A stretch of DNA of 12,424 nucleotides, taken from assembly GCA_049324235.1 (NCBI GenBank), contig JBMOLJ010000049.1, positions 1 to 12,424 on the forward strand. Reading direction: 5' to 3'. Under the pieces are notes generated by a model, which worked only from the letters and a program-made list of their open reading frames with translations, was not told where the DNA came from and did not search any database. The DNA is from UBA1431 sp049324235 (GTDB lineage Bacteria > Bacillota > Clostridia > Christensenellales > UBA1431). The translations under genes were made by a program, and so were the position numbers. The first letter of the stretch is position 1, and the number at the start of each line of letters is the position of its first letter. Below are positions 1-6,964 of this stretch, piece after piece.

Positions 1-310
1 CGGCTGGATGCTCAATCGAAGTGGTGATGATATGGTTGCCTTTTTCCTTTTGCGCCTCTGCAATCCCTTTAATAGCCAGATTATCCGACTCCGTGCCGCC
101 CGACGTGAAATAGATTTCCTCGGGCGCGGCGTTTATCGCAACTGCGACCTGATTGCGCGCTTTGTCCACCGCCGCGCGCGCTTCCCGCCCAAACATATGC
201 AAACTGCTTGCGTTTCCGAATTTCTCCTGGAAATACGGCATCATTGCATCAAGCACTTCAGGACGCAAATAAGTTGTTGCCGCATGGTCCATGTAAATCT
301 TTCTGTCCAT
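1..310 (-). CDS. Cysteine desulfurase, NifS/IscS type (N-terminal 103 codons, cut by window edge)
   Basis: PLP-dependent cysteine desulfurases take sulfur from L-cysteine as an enzyme persulfide and pass it to Fe-S cluster assembly or tRNA thiolation. The frame is open from an ATG at 310 to the window edge. The translation starts MDRKIYMDHAATT, the hallmark N-terminus of the NifS/IscS class, followed by FGREAR (39-44), SGGTESDN at residues 70-77 (PLP phosphate-binding region) and HIITTSIEHPA at 93-103, whose His101 matches the histidine that stacks on PLP. The catalytic lysine and cysteine lie outside the window. An SD (AAAAGGAG) sits 7 bases before the ATG. The gene begins 13 bases after the stop of the IscR-like regulator and is surely its operon partner. 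Whether it is IscS (housekeeping) or NifS-like cannot be told from this part. Confidence 0.93.
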   Translation of the reverse strand, partial: MDRKIYMDHAATTYLRPEVLDAMMPYFQEKFGNASSLHMFGREARAAVDKARNQVAVAINAAPEEIYFTSGGTESDNLAIKGIAEAQKEKGNHIITTSIEHPA

Positions 311-323
311 GTACATTCTCCTT

Positions 324-770
324 TTAACTCATTGGAAATGAGACTGAAGGGCACATGCCCTTGTAATCGTTTATCATGTTTTCAAGCGTGATGGAGTCCA
401 TAGCAGTGTTTATGCTGTCCCCGATTTTAACCCATACCGCCCGGGAAGGGCAAAAATTTATATGCTCGCATTGTATATCACCTTCATTCGAAATGCAGTC
501 CGTAGGGGCAACAGTGCTCTCCAGTGCGCGGATGATATCGCCGACAGTAATTTCATCGGGCGGCCGGCTCAGGACATATCCGCCCTGCGCACCGCGCACA
601 CCCTGAAGGAGCTTTGCTTTCCGCAACCCGATCACGATTTGCTCCAGATACTGCTCGGGCAGCTTCTGCCTTTCGGCTACGGATTTTAACGCAACCGGTC
701 CGCTCCCGTAGTTCAGCGCAAGGTCGAACATCGCCTTGAGTCCGTACCGGCTTCTTGTGGACATTATCAA
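324..770 (-). CDS. Rrf2-family transcriptional regulator, IscR-like with three cysteines
   Basis: This 148-residue winged-helix regulator belongs to the Rrf2 family (IscR, CymR, NsrR). The N-terminus MIMSTRSRYGL aligns position by position with the family start (CymR: MKISTKGRYGL), which supports the TTG at 770 over the ATG at 764. A GGGAGG ribosome binding site lies 8 bases before the TTG. The wing and recognition region are seen in LPEQYLEQIV (37-46) and GVRGAQGGYVLSRP (57-70). Cys92, Cys101 and Cys107 (C-X8-C-X5-C) sit where E. coli IscR has its [2Fe-2S] ligands (C92, C98, C104); CymR lacks them. Together with the cysteine desulfurase downstream this points to an Fe-S status sensor controlling its own operon. 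Inference: it represses the promoter at 810-838, where an inverted repeat overlaps the -10. The first cysteine spacing (8 instead of 5) is a little unusual. Confidence 0.9.
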   Translation of the reverse strand: MIMSTRSRYGLKAMFDLALNYGSGPVALKSVAERQKLPEQYLEQIVIGLRKAKLLQGVRGAQGGYVLSRPPDEITVGDIIRALESTVAPTDCISNEGDIQCEHINFCPSRAVWVKIGDSINTAMDSITLENMINDYKGMCPSVSFPMS

Positions 771-778
771 CCTTACCG

Positions 779-784
779 CCTCCC
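779..784 (-). promoter_or_regulatory. Ribosome binding site deciding the TTG start of the Rrf2 gene
   Basis: GGGAGG on the minus strand, 8 bases before the TTG at 770. For the in-frame ATG at 764 this site would be 14 bases away, though a weaker AAGG lies 6 bases before that ATG. Family alignment also favours the TTG. Confidence 0.6.
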
Positions 785-809
785 AAATCCTATTATTTTT
801 ATCGGCATT

Positions 810-838
810 AATATAGCATATCCTATAATTACTGTCAA
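810..838 (-). promoter_or_regulatory. Sigma-70-type promoter of the Rrf2 regulator - cysteine desulfurase operon
   Basis: The minus strand has TTGACA (833-838), a 17-base spacer and TATATT (810-815), 40 bases upstream of the TTG start. The -35 is perfect and the -10 has five of six consensus bases. Transcription should start near 803. No other gene lies between it and the glyA terminator. Confidence 0.8.
812..827 (-). promoter_or_regulatory. Possible autoregulatory operator (inverted repeat over the -10)
   Basis: TATAG-N6-CTATA lies in the spacer and -10 of the promoter. In addition ATAGGATATG (817-826) recurs as ATAGGATTTG (784-793), 33 bases or about three helical turns downstream. Rrf2 regulators commonly bind AT-rich dyads that overlap their own promoters, so this is a reasonable operator candidate. 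The arms are short and the region is AT-rich, so chance is possible. Confidence 0.4.
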
Positions 839-875
839 CTTTAATTTACCGTATAAAGAAACGCATATACATGGC

Positions 876-897
876 AAAACCCGGTAATACTACCGGG
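876..897 (-). terminator. Rho-independent terminator after glyA
   Basis: On the minus strand CCCGGTA-GTAT-TACCGGG forms a perfect 7-bp stem with a 4-base loop, followed at once by TTTT. It lies about 75 bases after the glyA stop and just upstream of the next promoter. The T-run is short but the position is right for the end of the long minus-strand unit. Confidence 0.75.
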
Positions 898-905
898 CTT
901 AGGCT

Positions 906-934
906 GCCGGCAAACACCTGATGCGTTTGCCGGC
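906..934 (-). repeat. Perfect 10-bp stem hairpin between glyA and its terminator
   Basis: GCCGGCAAAC (906-915) pairs perfectly with GTTTGCCGGC (925-934) around a 9-base loop. In the direction of glyA transcription there is no T-run after it. In the plus direction it is followed by CGGATTTTCT, so it could terminate antisense transcripts. It may also protect the 3' end of the glyA mRNA or act together with the hairpin at 876-897. Confidence 0.6.
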
Positions 935-970
935 GGATTTTCTGTGCGTTTAAATGCTTCATCCAGCGTT

Positions 971-2209
971 TCAGGCGTACAGCGGAAACTGCCCGCACAG
1001 TTCCAGCACGTTTTCCTTGATTGCCGGAACCGCCGCTTCTCCTTCCTTTACAACCGTTCCGATCCAGTCGGCTATCTTCGCCATTTCGGGTTCTTTCATG
1101 CCCCGTGTCGTAACGGCGGGCGTGCCCACACGGATTCCGCTTGTTATGAACGGGCTTTGCGTTTCAAAGGGTATCGTATTCTTGTTTACCGTGATGTTGG
1201 CGTTTTCGAGGAGTTTTTCCACCGTTTTTCCTGTACGCCCGTTCGGCGTGAGATCAATGAGCATCAAATGGTTATCCGTCCCGCCTGAAACCAAGCGCAG
1301 GCCGTTTTTCTGCAAGCCGCTGGCAAGCGCCTGCGCGTTGGCGATAATCTGGCGCTGATACGCCATAAATTCTTCTGTAAGCGCTTCCTTGAAACAAACC
1401 GCCTTGGCGGCGATGATGTGCATCAGCGGGCCGCCCTGCGTCCCGGGAAAAATCGCCTTGTCAATCGCTTTGGCCAGCTCCTCGATGCACAGGATCATCC
1501 CGCCGCGCGGACCGCGCAGCGTCTTGTGCGTGGTGGTGGTAACGACATGGGCGTGAGGGACCGGACTTGGATGCAGGCCTGCCGCAACAAGCCCTGCGAT
1601 GTGCGCCATATCCACCATCAGATATGCGCCGACTTCGTCGGCAATCCGGCGTATCGTTTCAAAATCGATGAAGCGCGGATACGCGCTCGCACCCGCAACA
1701 ATCATCTTAGGTTTGTTTTGATAGGCAAGCACCCGCAACGCGTCATAGTCGATCGTTTCGGTGTCCTCCCGTACGCCGTAGGGCACGAAATTGAAGTATT
1801 TCCCCGACATATTTACCGGGCTGCCGTGCGTAAGATGCCCGCCGTGCGAAAGGTTCATGCCCAAAATGGTGTCGCCCGGTTCAAGCAGGGCAAAATACAC
1901 GGCAATGTTTGCCTGTGCCCCTGAGTGGGGCTGCACATTCGCGTGCTGCGCGCCGAATATCTGCTTTGCACGTTCCCGTGCAAGATCCTCAACCTGATCC
2001 ACATAGGCGCATCCGCCGTAATACCTTTTCCCTGGATACCCTTCCGCATATTTGTTGGTCAGATGCGTGCCGGCAGCGGCAAGCACCGCTTCACTCACAA
2101 AGTTCTCGGACGCAATAAGCTCCAAATGTTCCCGCTGGCGCGCCAGTTCCAGTTCAAGCACGCCCAGAACCTCGGGATCTACTTGGGAAATTTTCTGAAA
2201 ATCAATCAT
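971..2209 (-). CDS. glyA: Serine hydroxymethyltransferase
   Basis: SHMT is a cytosolic PLP enzyme that converts serine and tetrahydrofolate to glycine and 5,10-methylene-THF, the main entry of one-carbon units. The 412-residue product is full length and nearly invariant in motif. It has LIASENFVS (31-39), LTNKYAEGYPGKRYYGG (50-66), NVQPHSGAQAN (91-101), SHGGHLTHGS (121-130), the cofactor aspartate in VDMAHIAGL (199-207, Asp200), and TTTTHKTLRGPRGG (224-237) with the PLP Schiff-base Lys229. The ATG at 2209 is chosen because family members begin a few residues before the conserved DPE..; a GTG at 2275 would add 22 residues without family counterpart. The SD for the ATG is weak. The gene follows trxA after 85 bases with no convincing promoter, and two hairpins follow it. 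Confidence 0.97.
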   Translation of the reverse strand: MIDFQKISQVDPEVLGVLELELARQREHLELIASENFVSEAVLAAAGTHLTNKYAEGYPGKRYYGGCAYVDQVEDLARERAKQIFGAQHANVQPHSGAQANIAVYFALLEPGDTILGMNLSHGGHLTHGSPVNMSGKYFNFVPYGVREDTETIDYDALRVLAYQNKPKMIVAGASAYPRFIDFETIRRIADEVGAYLMVDMAHIAGLVAAGLHPSPVPHAHVVTTTTHKTLRGPRGGMILCIEELAKAIDKAIFPGTQGGPLMHIIAAKAVCFKEALTEEFMAYQRQIIANAQALASGLQKNGLRLVSGGTDNHLMLIDLTPNGRTGKTVEKLLENANITVNKNTIPFETQSPFITSGIRVGTPAVTTRGMKEPEMAKIADWIGTVVKEGEAAVPAIKENVLELCGQFPLYA

Positions 2210-2294
2210 AACTAGCCTGTCCCCCGTTAAAAATATGTTCGCTTGTCGCTGCAACACAATAAACGCAGCATTCACTGCAAAATACTATTGCTCT

Positions 2295-2609
2295 CTATGA
2301 AAGCAGGTTCATGATTGCGGCTTTCGGATGCGCGCCTACCAGCGTCTCAACCTTTTTCCCGTTTTTGAAAACGATCATCGTAGGGATGCTCATCACATTG
2401 TAACGTTGCGCAATCTCGGGCTGGAGATCAACGTTCACTTTTGCAACGGTCGCTTTTCCGTCCATTTCTGTCGCAATCTGGTCAAGAACCGGCGCGACCA
2501 TGCGGCAGGGGCCGCACCAGGGCGCCCAGAAATCCACAAGGACGGTTCCTTTTGCAATTTGTGCGTCGAAATTTGCCGAAGTGAGTTCTACGATTTTTTC
2601 AGAAGCCAT
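2295..2609 (-). CDS. trxA: Thioredoxin
   Basis: This 104-residue cytosolic disulfide reductase has the standard single-domain thioredoxin length. The active site is WCGPC (Cys32, Cys35) within VDFWAPWCGPC, the cis-proline is in SIPT (Pro76), and FKNGKKVETLVGA (81-93) is the usual C-terminal beta region. The ATG at 2609 is preferred because GGAGG lies 6 bases before it and the protein then starts where thioredoxins do. A TTG at 2636 would add nine residues that are just the RseC-end sequence read in another frame. Only one base separates the rseC stop from this ATG, so translation is probably coupled. It is reduced by thioredoxin reductase, which is not in the window. It may recycle ribonucleotide reductase and other thiol enzymes; a special link to RseC is inference. 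Confidence 0.97.
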   Translation of the reverse strand: MASEKIVELTSANFDAQIAKGTVLVDFWAPWCGPCRMVAPVLDQIATEMDGKATVAKVNVDLQPEIAQRYNVMSIPTMIVFKNGKKVETLVGAHPKAAIMNLLS

Positions 2610-2610
2610 T

Positions 2611-3102
2611 TTATTCCTCCATGCTTTCTTTTTCAATAGTCTGTGTTTTTTCGCAGCTTTTTATTTTTTCTTCCGGCGCGTCCACCATGACAACCATTTT
2701 GGGCACAAAACCCTTGTTTTTTCGGAATTTCGGTTCTAACAAACGTATGGAATAATACGCCGCGACTACGAACAATAACCCAAGGATGCTCGCCGCAATC
2801 TCGGAGTTGTTGAAAATATGTACAGCCTGGTTAATGAAATATCCGAGAACCAGCCCGACGATCAACATCGACAGCGGGAAAATATACGAAATCAGCGACG
2901 CCTTGATAAGCGCCGGCGATTCGATATCTACCTGTACCCAGTCCCCAACGGAAGCATGCAGCGTGTTTTCCGTGTTCAGAATCATTTCCTTCTGCGATTG
3001 GGACATCATACATGCGCCGCAGTCCTTGCACGCCGAACTGCGCTCGAAACGCACGCGCGCCATACCATTTTCTGTTGAAATAACCTGACCGATTTCTTTC
3101 AT
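2611..3102 (-). CDS. RseC/MucC-family (SoxR-reducing system) membrane protein
   Basis: The 163-residue protein has the RseC family layout: an N-terminal soluble domain with a cysteine cluster, then two membrane helices. The start MKEIGQVIS and GMARVRFERSSACKDCGAC are typical; Cys25, Cys28 and Cys31 form C-X2-C-X2-C. Hydrophobic segments lie at about 68-90 and 102-122, and the C-terminal tail after 123 is charged. In E. coli RseC is linked to RseB/sigma-E and to reduction of SoxR with the Rsx complex. In Clostridia the role is not settled; a tie to Rnf-type electron transport is only suggested by family knowledge. An AGAGGA lies 11 bases before the ATG, a rather long spacing. It follows tcdA after 18 bases and precedes trxA by one base. 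A redox or Fe-S role is inferred from the cysteines and neighbours. Confidence 0.87.
   Translation of the reverse strand: MKEIGQVISTENGMARVRFERSSACKDCGACMMSQSQKEMILNTENTLHASVGDWVQVDIESPALIKASLISYIFPLSMLIVGLVLGYFINQAVHIFNNSEIAASILGLLFVVAAYYSIRLLEPKFRKNKGFVPKMVVMVDAPEEKIKSCEKTQTIEKESMEE
2616..2620 (-). promoter_or_regulatory. Ribosome binding site fixing the trxA start
   Basis: GGAGG on the minus strand, 6 bases before the ATG at 2609 and inside the last codons of the rseC-like gene. It favours the ATG at 2609 over the in-frame TTG at 2636. Confidence 0.8.
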
Positions 3103-3120
3103 AAAACCATTATTCCTCTT

Positions 3121-3822
3121 TCATTTCCCCCGCAATGCAATATCCAGCACCGCTTCGGAAGCCATTACCATACCCGCTACCGAGGTTGCGAACACAATGC
3201 TTGCCGCAACCCTTCTGTGCACGCCTGATGTTGAGGTCTCCCGCGGCGTTTCCAGCGAACATACGACTTTGAGCGCCTTCACGCCCCGTTTACGGAGCCT
3301 GCTGCGCATCACGCGGGCGAGCGGGTCGACAGACGTATCGTATATGTCCATTACCCGAAACGCCGTCGGGTCCATCCTGTTGCCCGCCCCCATACAGGAG
3401 ATGACGGGCACTTGGGTGCGTATGCAGTCCACGATCAGCGCTTCTTTGTCCGAGACCGAATCAATGCAGTCCAGCACGTAATCGAACTGCTTCAGGTCTA
3501 TCATACCCTCCGCTTGCGGAGTGTAACGCATCTGCAGCGCCTCTATCCGGCAGGTGGGATTGACGCTGAGTAATCGTTTTCGCATCACGTCTACCTTGGG
3601 TTCCCCTACGGTATTCTGCATTGCATGAATCTGGCGGTTTATGTTGGTCTCGTCGATACAATCGCTGTCCACCAGCGTGATTGCGCCGATACCGGACCGT
3701 ACGAGCGCCTCGGCGGCAAAGCTCCCCACGCCTCCAATGCCGATCACGGCGATACGGCTTTGATTCAGCGCCTCAAGGGCTGCCCTGCCGATCAGCCTTT
3801 CGGTCCTGTCAAACGCATGCAT
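3121..3822 (-). CDS. tcdA: tRNA threonylcarbamoyladenosine dehydratase (ThiF/E1-like)
   Basis: TcdA uses ATP to dehydrate t6A37 of ANN-decoding tRNAs to the cyclic form ct6A. The 233-residue product opens with FDRTERLIGRAALEAL, typical of the TcdA (CsdL/YgdL) branch of the E1-like ThiF superfamily. The nucleotide-binding loop is GIGGVGS (28-34), followed by the acidic strand end LVDSD (50-54), NINRQ (60-64) with the conserved arginine, the lysine of GEPKV (Lys76), and CIDSVSDK (119-126). RRVAASIVFATSVAGMVMAS is the usual C-terminal hydrophobic segment; the protein is a bit shorter than E. coli TcdA (about 268). ThiF and MoeB relatives are less likely because the CxxC zinc pairs of those proteins are missing. 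It starts 6 bases after the aspS stop with its SD (AAGGA) inside the aspS end, so the two genes are co-transcribed. Confidence 0.92.
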   Translation of the reverse strand: MHAFDRTERLIGRAALEALNQSRIAVIGIGGVGSFAAEALVRSGIGAITLVDSDCIDETNINRQIHAMQNTVGEPKVDVMRKRLLSVNPTCRIEALQMRYTPQAEGMIDLKQFDYVLDCIDSVSDKEALIVDCIRTQVPVISCMGAGNRMDPTAFRVMDIYDTSVDPLARVMRSRLRKRGVKALKVVCSLETPRETSTSGVHRRVAASIVFATSVAGMVMASEAVLDIALRGK

Positions 3823-3828
3823 GCCGGA

Positions 3829-5622
3829 TTATTCCTTCATACCCATTTTAACCCTGATGCCCAGTTCCCGCAACTGTTTCTCATCCACCGGCGTGGGTGA
3901 GCTCGTCAGCGGGCAGGAAGCGTTCTGCACCTTGGGGAAGGCGATAACGTCCCGGATGGAAGCCGAAGAAGTCAGAAGCATCATGAGCCTGTCGAACCCG
4001 AGCGCCAGTCCGCCGTGGGGCGGCGCTCCGTACTTGAGCGCTTCCATCAGATAGCCGAACTGTTCCCACGCCTGCTTTGTATCAAACCCTATCGCTTTGA
4101 GCATTATTTCCTGTAGCTCGGGCGTATGGATACGGATGGAACCGCCGCCGATCTCCGTACCGTTCAGTACAATGTCGTAGGCCTTCGCGCGTACGCGCGA
4201 AGGGTCTGTTTGGAGATGCTCCATGTCCTCGTCCATGGGGCAGGTAAACGGGTGGTGCTTGGCGACATACCGTTTTTCCTCTGCATCGTATTCCAGAAGC
4301 GGGAATTCGGTGACCCACAGGAAATCGAACCTGTCCTTATCGACGAGTTCCAGCTTTCGCGCCAGTTCAAGGCGCAGGTTCCCCAGCGTCGCATAGACGA
4401 TCTCGTTGGTGTCCGCCATGAAAAACAGGATGTCGCCCGTTTCGCCGCCTGTCCGCGCCAGAACCGCGTCGATTTGCTCCTGCGTCAAAAACTTGGTGAT
4501 GGGCGATTTCAGGCCTTCGGCGGTGATGCTTATCCAGGCCATGCCTTTTGCGCCGAACCCTTTTACATATTCCACAAGGGCGTCGATCTCCCTGCGCGCA
4601 AATATGTTTGCGCAGCCTTTGGCGTTGATCGCACGCACACTGCCGCCTTTTTTGATCGGGTCGGCAAACACCTTGAATTCGCAGCCCGCAAGCAGATCGC
4701 CCACGTCCACAAGCTCCAGGCCGAAACGCGTATCCGGCTTGTCCGAGCCGAACCTGTCCATTGCCTCCTGATAGGAAAGGCGCGGCAGCTTTTCGGGCAG
4801 TTCGATGCCCAGCATCTCTTTGAAGACTCTCTTTAAAATCCCCTCCGTCACATCCATCACGTCATCCGGTTCGACGAAGGACATCTCCAAGTCGATCTGC
4901 GTAAACTCCGGCTGCCGGTCGGCGCGCAGATCCTCGTCCCGGAAGCATTTGACAATCTGGAAATACCTGTCCACCCCTGACACCATCAGGAGCTGTTTTA
5001 AAAGCTGCGGCGACTGCGGCAGCGCATAAAACGAACCGGGATGCACGCGGCTGGGTACGAGATAATCGCGGGCGCCCTCCGGCGTGCTCTTGGTGAGCAT
5101 TGGCGTTTCGACTTCGCAAAAGCCCTTTTCGTCCAGATAGTCGCGCACCAGCTTTGCCGCACGGTGGCGGGCAACCAGGTTGCCGAGCATGCGCGGCCTT
5201 CTCAGGTCCAGATACCGGTATTTGAGACGTACGCTCTCCTGCGTCTTTATGTCGTCCTCGATCTCAAACGGCGGCGTCTGCGAGCGGTTGAGCACCTTCA
5301 TTTCGGATGCGCGCACCTCGACGTAACCCGTCCTTATCTTGGGGTTGACTGTGTCCTCGCTTCTCTCAACCACCCTGCCGACGATTGCCAGGACAAACTC
5401 GTTGCGCACCGACGTTGCTCTTTCAAACAGCTCCCTGTCCTCGGATTCATCGAAAACCACCTGTACGATGCCCGTGCGGTCCCTAAGATCGATGAACAGC
5501 AGGGACCCCAAGTCCCTGCGCGTCTGGACCCAGCCCATGACCACAGCGTCCGAACCGACATTCCTTGTGTCCAGTTCGCCGCACATATGCGTTCTTTTCC
5601 AGCCCTGTAAAAAGTCTGCCAT
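3829..5622 (-). CDS. aspS: Aspartyl-tRNA synthetase, bacterial type
   Basis: AspRS is a class IIb enzyme that charges tRNA-Asp. At 597 residues it is full length for the bacterial type with the GAD insertion. The N-terminal OB-fold anticodon domain contains GWVQTRRDLGSLLFIDLRDR (30-49). The class II core has YLDLRRP (137-143), TKSTPEGARDYLVPSR (177-192), motif 2 FRDEDLRADRQPEFTQ (227-242) and motif 3 GLALGFDRLMMLL (538-550, Arg545). The inserted GAD domain spans about 280-420. Leu38 stands at the place of the His31 that marks non-discriminating enzymes such as that of Pseudomonas; E. coli and B. subtilis also have Leu there, so the enzyme is probably specific for tRNA-Asp (inference from one residue). 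An AAAGGAG lies 8 bases before the ATG and overlaps the hisS stop. It shares the T-box promoter with hisS. Confidence 0.98.
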   Translation of the reverse strand: MADFLQGWKRTHMCGELDTRNVGSDAVVMGWVQTRRDLGSLLFIDLRDRTGIVQVVFDESEDRELFERATSVRNEFVLAIVGRVVERSEDTVNPKIRTGYVEVRASEMKVLNRSQTPPFEIEDDIKTQESVRLKYRYLDLRRPRMLGNLVARHRAAKLVRDYLDEKGFCEVETPMLTKSTPEGARDYLVPSRVHPGSFYALPQSPQLLKQLLMVSGVDRYFQIVKCFRDEDLRADRQPEFTQIDLEMSFVEPDDVMDVTEGILKRVFKEMLGIELPEKLPRLSYQEAMDRFGSDKPDTRFGLELVDVGDLLAGCEFKVFADPIKKGGSVRAINAKGCANIFARREIDALVEYVKGFGAKGMAWISITAEGLKSPITKFLTQEQIDAVLARTGGETGDILFFMADTNEIVYATLGNLRLELARKLELVDKDRFDFLWVTEFPLLEYDAEEKRYVAKHHPFTCPMDEDMEHLQTDPSRVRAKAYDIVLNGTEIGGGSIRIHTPELQEIMLKAIGFDTKQAWEQFGYLMEALKYGAPPHGGLALGFDRLMMLLTSSASIRDVIAFPKVQNASCPLTSSPTPVDEKQLRELGIRVKMGMKE

Positions 5623-5635
5623 CTGATTAGCTCCT

Positions 5636-6910
5636 TTATTCCCCTTGTTGTAGCATTCGTTCTATTGCGGGTATCAAACCGTCGAGCGTACACTCTTCGG
5701 ATGCCGCGCCGCGAAGATCCCTTATCTCTGCGCGTCCGTTTTTAAGCTCCTGGTCTCCCAGCATCACCGCAAGACGGCAGCCGGTCTTGTCCATATATTT
5801 GAATTGCGCCTTTGCGCTCCGCCCGACGTGATCCGTTTCGGCTCTGATACCGTGTGCACGCAGTTCATTGGCCAGCACCAGCGCACGGATGTGCGCGGCC
5901 TCCCCCAGCGCCCCTATAAACACCTGCATGCCGTACGGGTCGCTCATTTGCACCCCCTGGTTTTCCATCACCATCAGCAGGCGTTCCATGCCCATGCCGA
6001 ATCCCACTCCGGGCATCGGCGGGCCGCCGCACTCTTTGATGAGTTCGTCGTACCGGCCGCCCCCGCAGACCGTACCCTGCGACCCGATTGCGTCGGAAAC
6101 GATCTCAAAGACCGTTTTCGTGTAATAGTCAAGGCCGCGAACGATCAGCGGATCAACGGTGAATCCTGCGCCCAGCGCCGTCAGGTTTTCCTTGAGCGCG
6201 CCAAAATGCTCCGTACAATCGTCGCACAGGTACTCGAGCATGACCGGAAATCCCTTGATATGTTCCCTGCACCCTTCTTCCTTGCAGTCCAGAATGCGCA
6301 TTGGATTCGTTTCAAAGCGCTGCTTGCAGGTCGCGCAAAGCTGCGCGACCCTCTCTTTGAGGAATCCGCGCAAAGCCTGCTGGTAGGCCGGCCTGCACAC
6401 AGGGCAGCCTATACTGTTGATGCGCAGGGACAGCTCCCCTATCCCCAGGCGCGAAAAGAGCATGAGCGCAAGGGAGATGATCTCCGCATCCGCCGACGCC
6501 AGCGGCGCGCCGAACACCTCGACGCCGAACTGGTGATGCTGCCTCAGCCGCCCGGCCTGCGGGTTTTCATACCTGAAAACGGGGTTGGTGAGGTAATACA
6601 TCTTCGTGGGCTGCGGACCGTTGTACAGCCCGTTTTCGATGAAGCTGCGCACTACGCCCGCCGTGCCCTCCGGCTTGAGGGTGATGCTGCGGTGCCCCTT
6701 GTCTTCAAACGTGTACATCTCTTTCTGCACGATGTCGGTTGTGTCCCCGACCCCGCGCAAAAACAGCTCAGTATGCTCAAAAACCGGCGTACGTATCTCG
6801 CGGTATCCGAAAAACGCGCACACCCGCCGCATCTCCTTTTCCACGGCATGCCATATATGGCTCTGTGCGGGCAGCATATCGCGCGTGCCCCGCGGCGCTG
6901 TAAATTTCAA
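5636..6910 (-). CDS. hisS: Histidyl-tRNA synthetase
   Basis: HisRS is a class IIa dimeric enzyme that charges tRNA-His. The 424-residue protein starts MKFTAPRGTRDMLP, the family N-terminus, so the TTG at 6910 is the real start; AGGAGG lies 9 bases before it. The class II core has TLKPEGTAGVVRSF (77-90), motif 2 with VFRYENPQAGRLRQHHQFGVE (111-131), and motif 3 GVGFGMGMERLLM (301-313). Histidine-specific signatures are LIVRGLDYY (255-263, Arg258) and GTVCGGGRYDEL (279-290). An insertion (about 168-235) carries four cysteine pairs (C169/C172, C192/C195, C209/C214, C229/C232), a pattern common in clostridial HisRS that may bind zinc. The anticodon domain spans about 326-424. Asn116 replaces the usual Arg or Lys of the ERPQ stretch in the motif 2 loop. 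The T-box leader upstream regulates it together with aspS. Confidence 0.98.
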   Translation of the reverse strand: MKFTAPRGTRDMLPAQSHIWHAVEKEMRRVCAFFGYREIRTPVFEHTELFLRGVGDTTDIVQKEMYTFEDKGHRSITLKPEGTAGVVRSFIENGLYNGPQPTKMYYLTNPVFRYENPQAGRLRQHHQFGVEVFGAPLASADAEIISLALMLFSRLGIGELSLRINSIGCPVCRPAYQQALRGFLKERVAQLCATCKQRFETNPMRILDCKEEGCREHIKGFPVMLEYLCDDCTEHFGALKENLTALGAGFTVDPLIVRGLDYYTKTVFEIVSDAIGSQGTVCGGGRYDELIKECGGPPMPGVGFGMGMERLLMVMENQGVQMSDPYGMQVFIGALGEAAHIRALVLANELRAHGIRAETDHVGRSAKAQFKYMDKTGCRLAVMLGDQELKNGRAEIRDLRGAASEECTLDGLIPAIERMLQQGE

Positions 6911-6919
6911 AACAGCAGT

Positions 6920-6925
6920 CCTCCT
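6920..6925 (-). promoter_or_regulatory. Ribosome binding site of hisS (TTG start)
   Basis: AGGAGG on the minus strand, 9 bases before the TTG at 6910 and directly after the T-run of the T-box terminator. There is no ATG or GTG in frame nearby that would give the conserved HisRS N-terminus. Confidence 0.85.
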
Positions 6926-6964
6926 AAAAAATAAAATGCCTCATCCGCCAAGGGACGAAAGCAT
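6926..6964 (-). terminator. T-box attenuator terminator ahead of hisS
   Basis: AUGCUU-(U)-CGUCC (6964-6953) pairs with GGAUGAGGCAU (6946-6936) around a 6-base loop, with a one-base bulge and two G-U pairs, followed by UUUAUUUUUU. Its 5' arm contains CGUCC (6957-6953), bases also needed by the antiterminator, so the two structures exclude each other as expected for a T-box. Confidence 0.85.

Noticed and set aside
2210..2275. N-terminal extension of glyA from a GTG at 2275
   Set aside because: The extra 22 residues have no counterpart in SHMT, and the family start matches the ATG at 2209.
2210..2294. Separate promoter for glyA in the gap after trxA
   Set aside because: TTGCAG-like elements are present but no -10 hexamer stands at a proper distance; not convincing.
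2610..2636. N-terminal extension of trxA from a TTG at 2636
   Set aside because: The ATG at 2609 has an ideal SD and gives the standard thioredoxin length; the added residues come from the rseC end read in another frame.
4126..4836. Plus-strand open frame (236 codons) opposite aspS
   Set aside because: Mirror frame of a fully conserved aspS; no motif of its own.
5804..6934. Long plus-strand open frame (376 codons) opposite hisS
   Set aside because: It lies fully antisense to an unmistakable hisS and T-box, its translation is rich in His, Arg and Gln with no recognisable domain, and it has no supporting promoter or SD that I could see. It is a by-product of GC-rich codon use.
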